64,000 bases of DNA from Agrobacterium tumefaciens (lineage in GTDB: Bacteria; Pseudomonadota; Alphaproteobacteria; Rhizobiales; Rhizobiaceae), in assembly GCF_013337285.1 (NCBI RefSeq), contig NZ_SUPW01000005.1:186001-250000 (forward strand). The letters run 5' to 3'. Positions 61,800-64,000 of the stretch are shown piece after piece. Made by a program: the position numbers and the translations under genes. The number at the start of each line of letters is the position of its first letter. Position 1 is the stretch's first letter. The notes beneath the pieces were generated by a model, which did not search any database, was not told the origin of the DNA, and saw only the letters and a list, made by a program, of their open reading frames with translations.

Positions 61800-64000
61800 A
61801 TGGGCTACAGAAATAATCCAAAACGCGAAAAACAGATCGAAAAAGCGCGCCAGCAGGCAATTGCCGAAAATGTCCAATTTCTTGATCCAGGTATTCTTTA
61901 TGGAAGGGCAAGTGCCGACGATATAGAATATTATTCCGCCGAGATGCTGGCGGCCAGCGCGGCTCACAGTTTCCAGGCGCTTTCGCACTGGACCAGAGAG
62001 ACGCCCCACATCAGCATCACCCAGGTGGAAGGCGTTTCACCGCGCGATATTCCGGTAACCGTCCTGACCATTATCGGCCGCAACATGCCTTTCCTTTATG
62101 ATTCGGTCATGGGTGAGGTCACCAGCAGCTATCGCGGCCTTTATCTGGCAGTCCACCCCATCCTCGTGCATGATGACGACGCGCAGGCTGGCTACCGCCT
62201 TGCGGAACCCGAGGATGATCCCGCCGAGAATATCAGCCTCATCCAGCTGCATATCGCGCCGCTGACACAGCAGGCCGCCGCAGCGCTGGAAGAACGGCTG
62301 CGCTTTGTCCTCACACAGGTGCAATCCGCCTATCGTGACTGGCGGCCCATGCTGGCGAAGCTTGACGAGGCGCTGGACGAATTATCGAAGCGCGGCTCCT
62401 CGCGGCGCAAGACCGAGCGTACCGAAGCGGTCGAATTCCTCAACTGGCTTCGCAATGACAATTTCACCTTCCTCGGCATGCGGGATTACACCTATTCCGG
62501 CAAGGGGAAGAACGCCAGGATCGAACGCGGTGACGGCGTCGGCCTCGGCAGCCTGAGCGATCCGGATGTGCGCGTGCTGCGCCTCGGCAAGAACGCCGTA
62601 ACGACGACGCCTGAAATTCTCGCCTTCCTGGATGGCCCGGATTTCCTCATCGTCACCAAGGCCAATGTGAAATCCATCGTGCATCGCCGCGCCTATATGG
62701 ATTATATCGGCATCAAGCGCTTTGATGAGGACGGCAACGTCATCGGCGAATTGCGCATCGTCGGCCTTTTCACCGCCACCGCCTATACGCGTTCTGTTAA
62801 GCAGATCCCGTTGCTGCGCGCCAAGGTCGCGGATGTCGAGCGGCACTTCGGCTTCGATCCGAACAGTCACTCCGGCCGCATCCTGCAAAACACGCTGGAA
62901 GCCTATCCACGTGACGACCTCTTCCAGATCGAGACGGACCTTCTGATCCGCTTCATCGAGCAGATCATGGAACTGAGCGACCGGCCACGCGTGCGCGTGC
63001 TTGCCCGTATCGACCGTTTCGACCGCTTCGTCTCGGCCATCATCTTCGTGCCGCGCGAAGAGTATAATTCCTATGTGCGCGAGAAGATCGGCGATTATCT
63101 GAGCAGGGTCTATGACGGGCATATTTCCGCCTATTACCCCGCCTTCCCCGAAGGTGCAGTCGCCCGCGTCCACTTCATCGTCGGCCGCACGGAAGGCAAG
63201 ACACCGCGCATCGCGCAGGACAGGCTGGAAGACGCCGTCAGCGATATTGCGGCACGCTGGATAGACCACCTCGTCACCCTGTCCGAACCGGGTGCGCCGG
63301 TGCTGGAGGTCGATCAGGCCTATCAGGAAGCCTTCGCGCCTGAAGAGGCGATCGGCGACATGCCGGACATTCTGGCTGCCGCCAATGGTGAGCCGGTCCG
63401 CATTGAATTCTACCAGCAGGAAGGGCAGTCGGCCGACACGCTGTCGCTGAAGATTTTCCACCGCGACGGCCATCTGCCGCTTTCGCGCCGTGTGCCGCTG
63501 CTCGAAAATCTCGGCTTCAACGTCATCAGCGAACGTACCTTCGATATCGGTGTCGTTTCAGATGACGGTAAGCGCGACATCGTGCTGCACGACATGGAGC
63601 TATCCGTCGCGGCGGGCACGACACTCGACCTGCCGCATTACGGACCGAAACTCGAGGAAGCCTTCCTTGCCGCCTTTTCGGCCAAGGTTGATAATGACAA
63701 CTTCAATCGGCTGATCCTCGCCTGCGGCCTGTCCGTGCGCGAAGTCTCTGTTTTGCGCGCCTATGCACGCTACCTTCGTCAGACCGGCATTGTTTATTCG
63801 CAGGAGCATATTTCCGAAACGCTCTTCAAATATCCGGCCATTTCCCGTAATATTTTCGCGCTGTTCAAGGCTGGCTTCGACCCGTCTATCGACGAAAAGA
63901 AGCGGCTGAAGAAACTTGCCGAAATACACAAGGCGATCGAAGCGGCATTGAGCGGCGTTCCCAATCTCGATGAAGACCGCACGCTGAGGCGTTACGTCAA
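61800..64000 (+). CDS. gdhZ: NAD-specific glutamate dehydrogenase, large type (N-terminal part)
   Basis: The frame opens with ATG at 61800 and stays open to the window edge, giving 733 codons of an enzyme that is about 1,600 residues long in related bacteria. It oxidises glutamate to 2-oxoglutarate and ammonia with NAD. The visible N-terminal part matches this large GDH family: FLDPGILYGRASADDIEYYS, VLTIIGRNMPFLYDSVMGEV, LNWLRNDNFTFLGMRDY, VPREEYNSYVREKIGDYL and the YYPAFPEGAVARVHFIVGR stretch. These are the ACT-like regulatory segments before the catalytic domain, which lies outside the window. The ribosome site GGAGGA stands 12 bases before the ATG, which is somewhat far. The symbol follows the Caulobacter gene. 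Confidence 0.92.
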   Translation, partial: MGYRNNPKREKQIEKARQQAIAENVQFLDPGILYGRASADDIEYYSAEMLAASAAHSFQALSHWTRETPHISITQVEGVSPRDIPVTVLTIIGRNMPFLYDSVMGEVTSSYRGLYLAVHPILVHDDDAQAGYRLAEPEDDPAENISLIQLHIAPLTQQAAAALEERLRFVLTQVQSAYRDWRPMLAKLDEALDELSKRGSSRRKTERTEAVEFLNWLRNDNFTFLGMRDYTYSGKGKNARIERGDGVGLGSLSDPDVRVLRLGKNAVTTTPEILAFLDGPDFLIVTKANVKSIVHRRAYMDYIGIKRFDEDGNVIGELRIVGLFTATAYTRSVKQIPLLRAKVADVERHFGFDPNSHSGRILQNTLEAYPRDDLFQIETDLLIRFIEQIMELSDRPRVRVLARIDRFDRFVSAIIFVPREEYNSYVREKIGDYLSRVYDGHISAYYPAFPEGAVARVHFIVGRTEGKTPRIAQDRLEDAVSDIAARWIDHLVTLSEPGAPVLEVDQAYQEAFAPEEAIGDMPDILAAANGEPVRIEFYQQEGQSADTLSLKIFHRDGHLPLSRRVPLLENLGFNVISERTFDIGVVSDDGKRDIVLHDMELSVAAGTTLDLPHYGPKLEEAFLAAFSAKVDNDNFNRLILACGLSVREVSVLRAYARYLRQTGIVYSQEHISETLFKYPAISRNIFALFKAGFDPSIDEKKRLKKLAEIHKAIEAALSGVPNLDEDRTLRRYV

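Overview
The window looks like chromosomal DNA of a Rhizobiaceae member, most probably Agrobacterium (A. tumefaciens complex). The evidence is a chvA/chvB pair for cyclic beta-1,2-glucan in convergent orientation, a ChvA sequence that I recall as almost the same as the A. tumefaciens protein, alphaproteobacterial signature genes (trcR, cenR, carD, a large NAD-glutamate dehydrogenase, a SUV3-like helicase), high GC content and dense packing. Species assignment rests on memory, not on a database search. I see no insertion sequence, prophage, CRISPR array, tRNA or rRNA.

Layout. 0-6.3 kb: end of a galactose mutarotase, mtgA, ispA, an OmpA-type lipoprotein, ispG, and an MFS transporter with its DeoR-type regulator. 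6.4-10.9 kb: pyruvate carboxylase and an orphan LuxR-type regulator. 11.1-22.1 kb: chvA and the 8.5-kb chvB converge on a small TTG-start membrane protein. 22.6-26.4 kb: an M20 amidohydrolase, a 47-residue membrane protein, an L-2-hydroxyglutarate oxidase-like flavoprotein and a threonine/serine dehydratase-like enzyme.

26.5-37.0 kb is the main accessory region: a sugar-acid catabolic locus. A leftward unit (DenD-like dehydrogenase, 3-hydroxyisobutyrate-dehydrogenase-like reductase, XylD-like dehydratase) is divergent from a rightward set (FAD-linked 2-hydroxyacid dehydrogenase, FadR-type regulator, XylX-like dehydratase, and a complete TRAP transporter dctQ-dctM-dctP). XylD and XylX are the two dehydratases of the Weimberg route from D-xylonate to 2-oxoglutarate semialdehyde. 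The other enzymes do not belong to that route, so the true substrate is open. A near-identical 16-base sequence upstream of both units is a candidate operator for the local regulator.

37.1-64 kb is mostly core genome: acetyl-CoA synthetase, trcR, a YggS-type PLP protein, leuS-lptE-holA, fdxA, an S4 RNA-binding protein with the SUV3-like helicase, a UbiH-type hydroxylase, tesB, glnK-amtB, ftsK, a LolA-like protein, xthA, a stand-alone cyclic-nucleotide-binding protein, cenR flanked by two related palindromes, an L,D-transpeptidase-like protein, carD, and the first 733 codons of NAD-glutamate dehydrogenase, which runs off the right edge.

The most unusual material is the sugar-acid locus with its shared operator, the orphan LuxR protein, the small membrane proteins, the charge-segregated tail of the helicase, and several candidate regulatory palindromes. 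All functional calls come from reading motifs and remembered family sequences.
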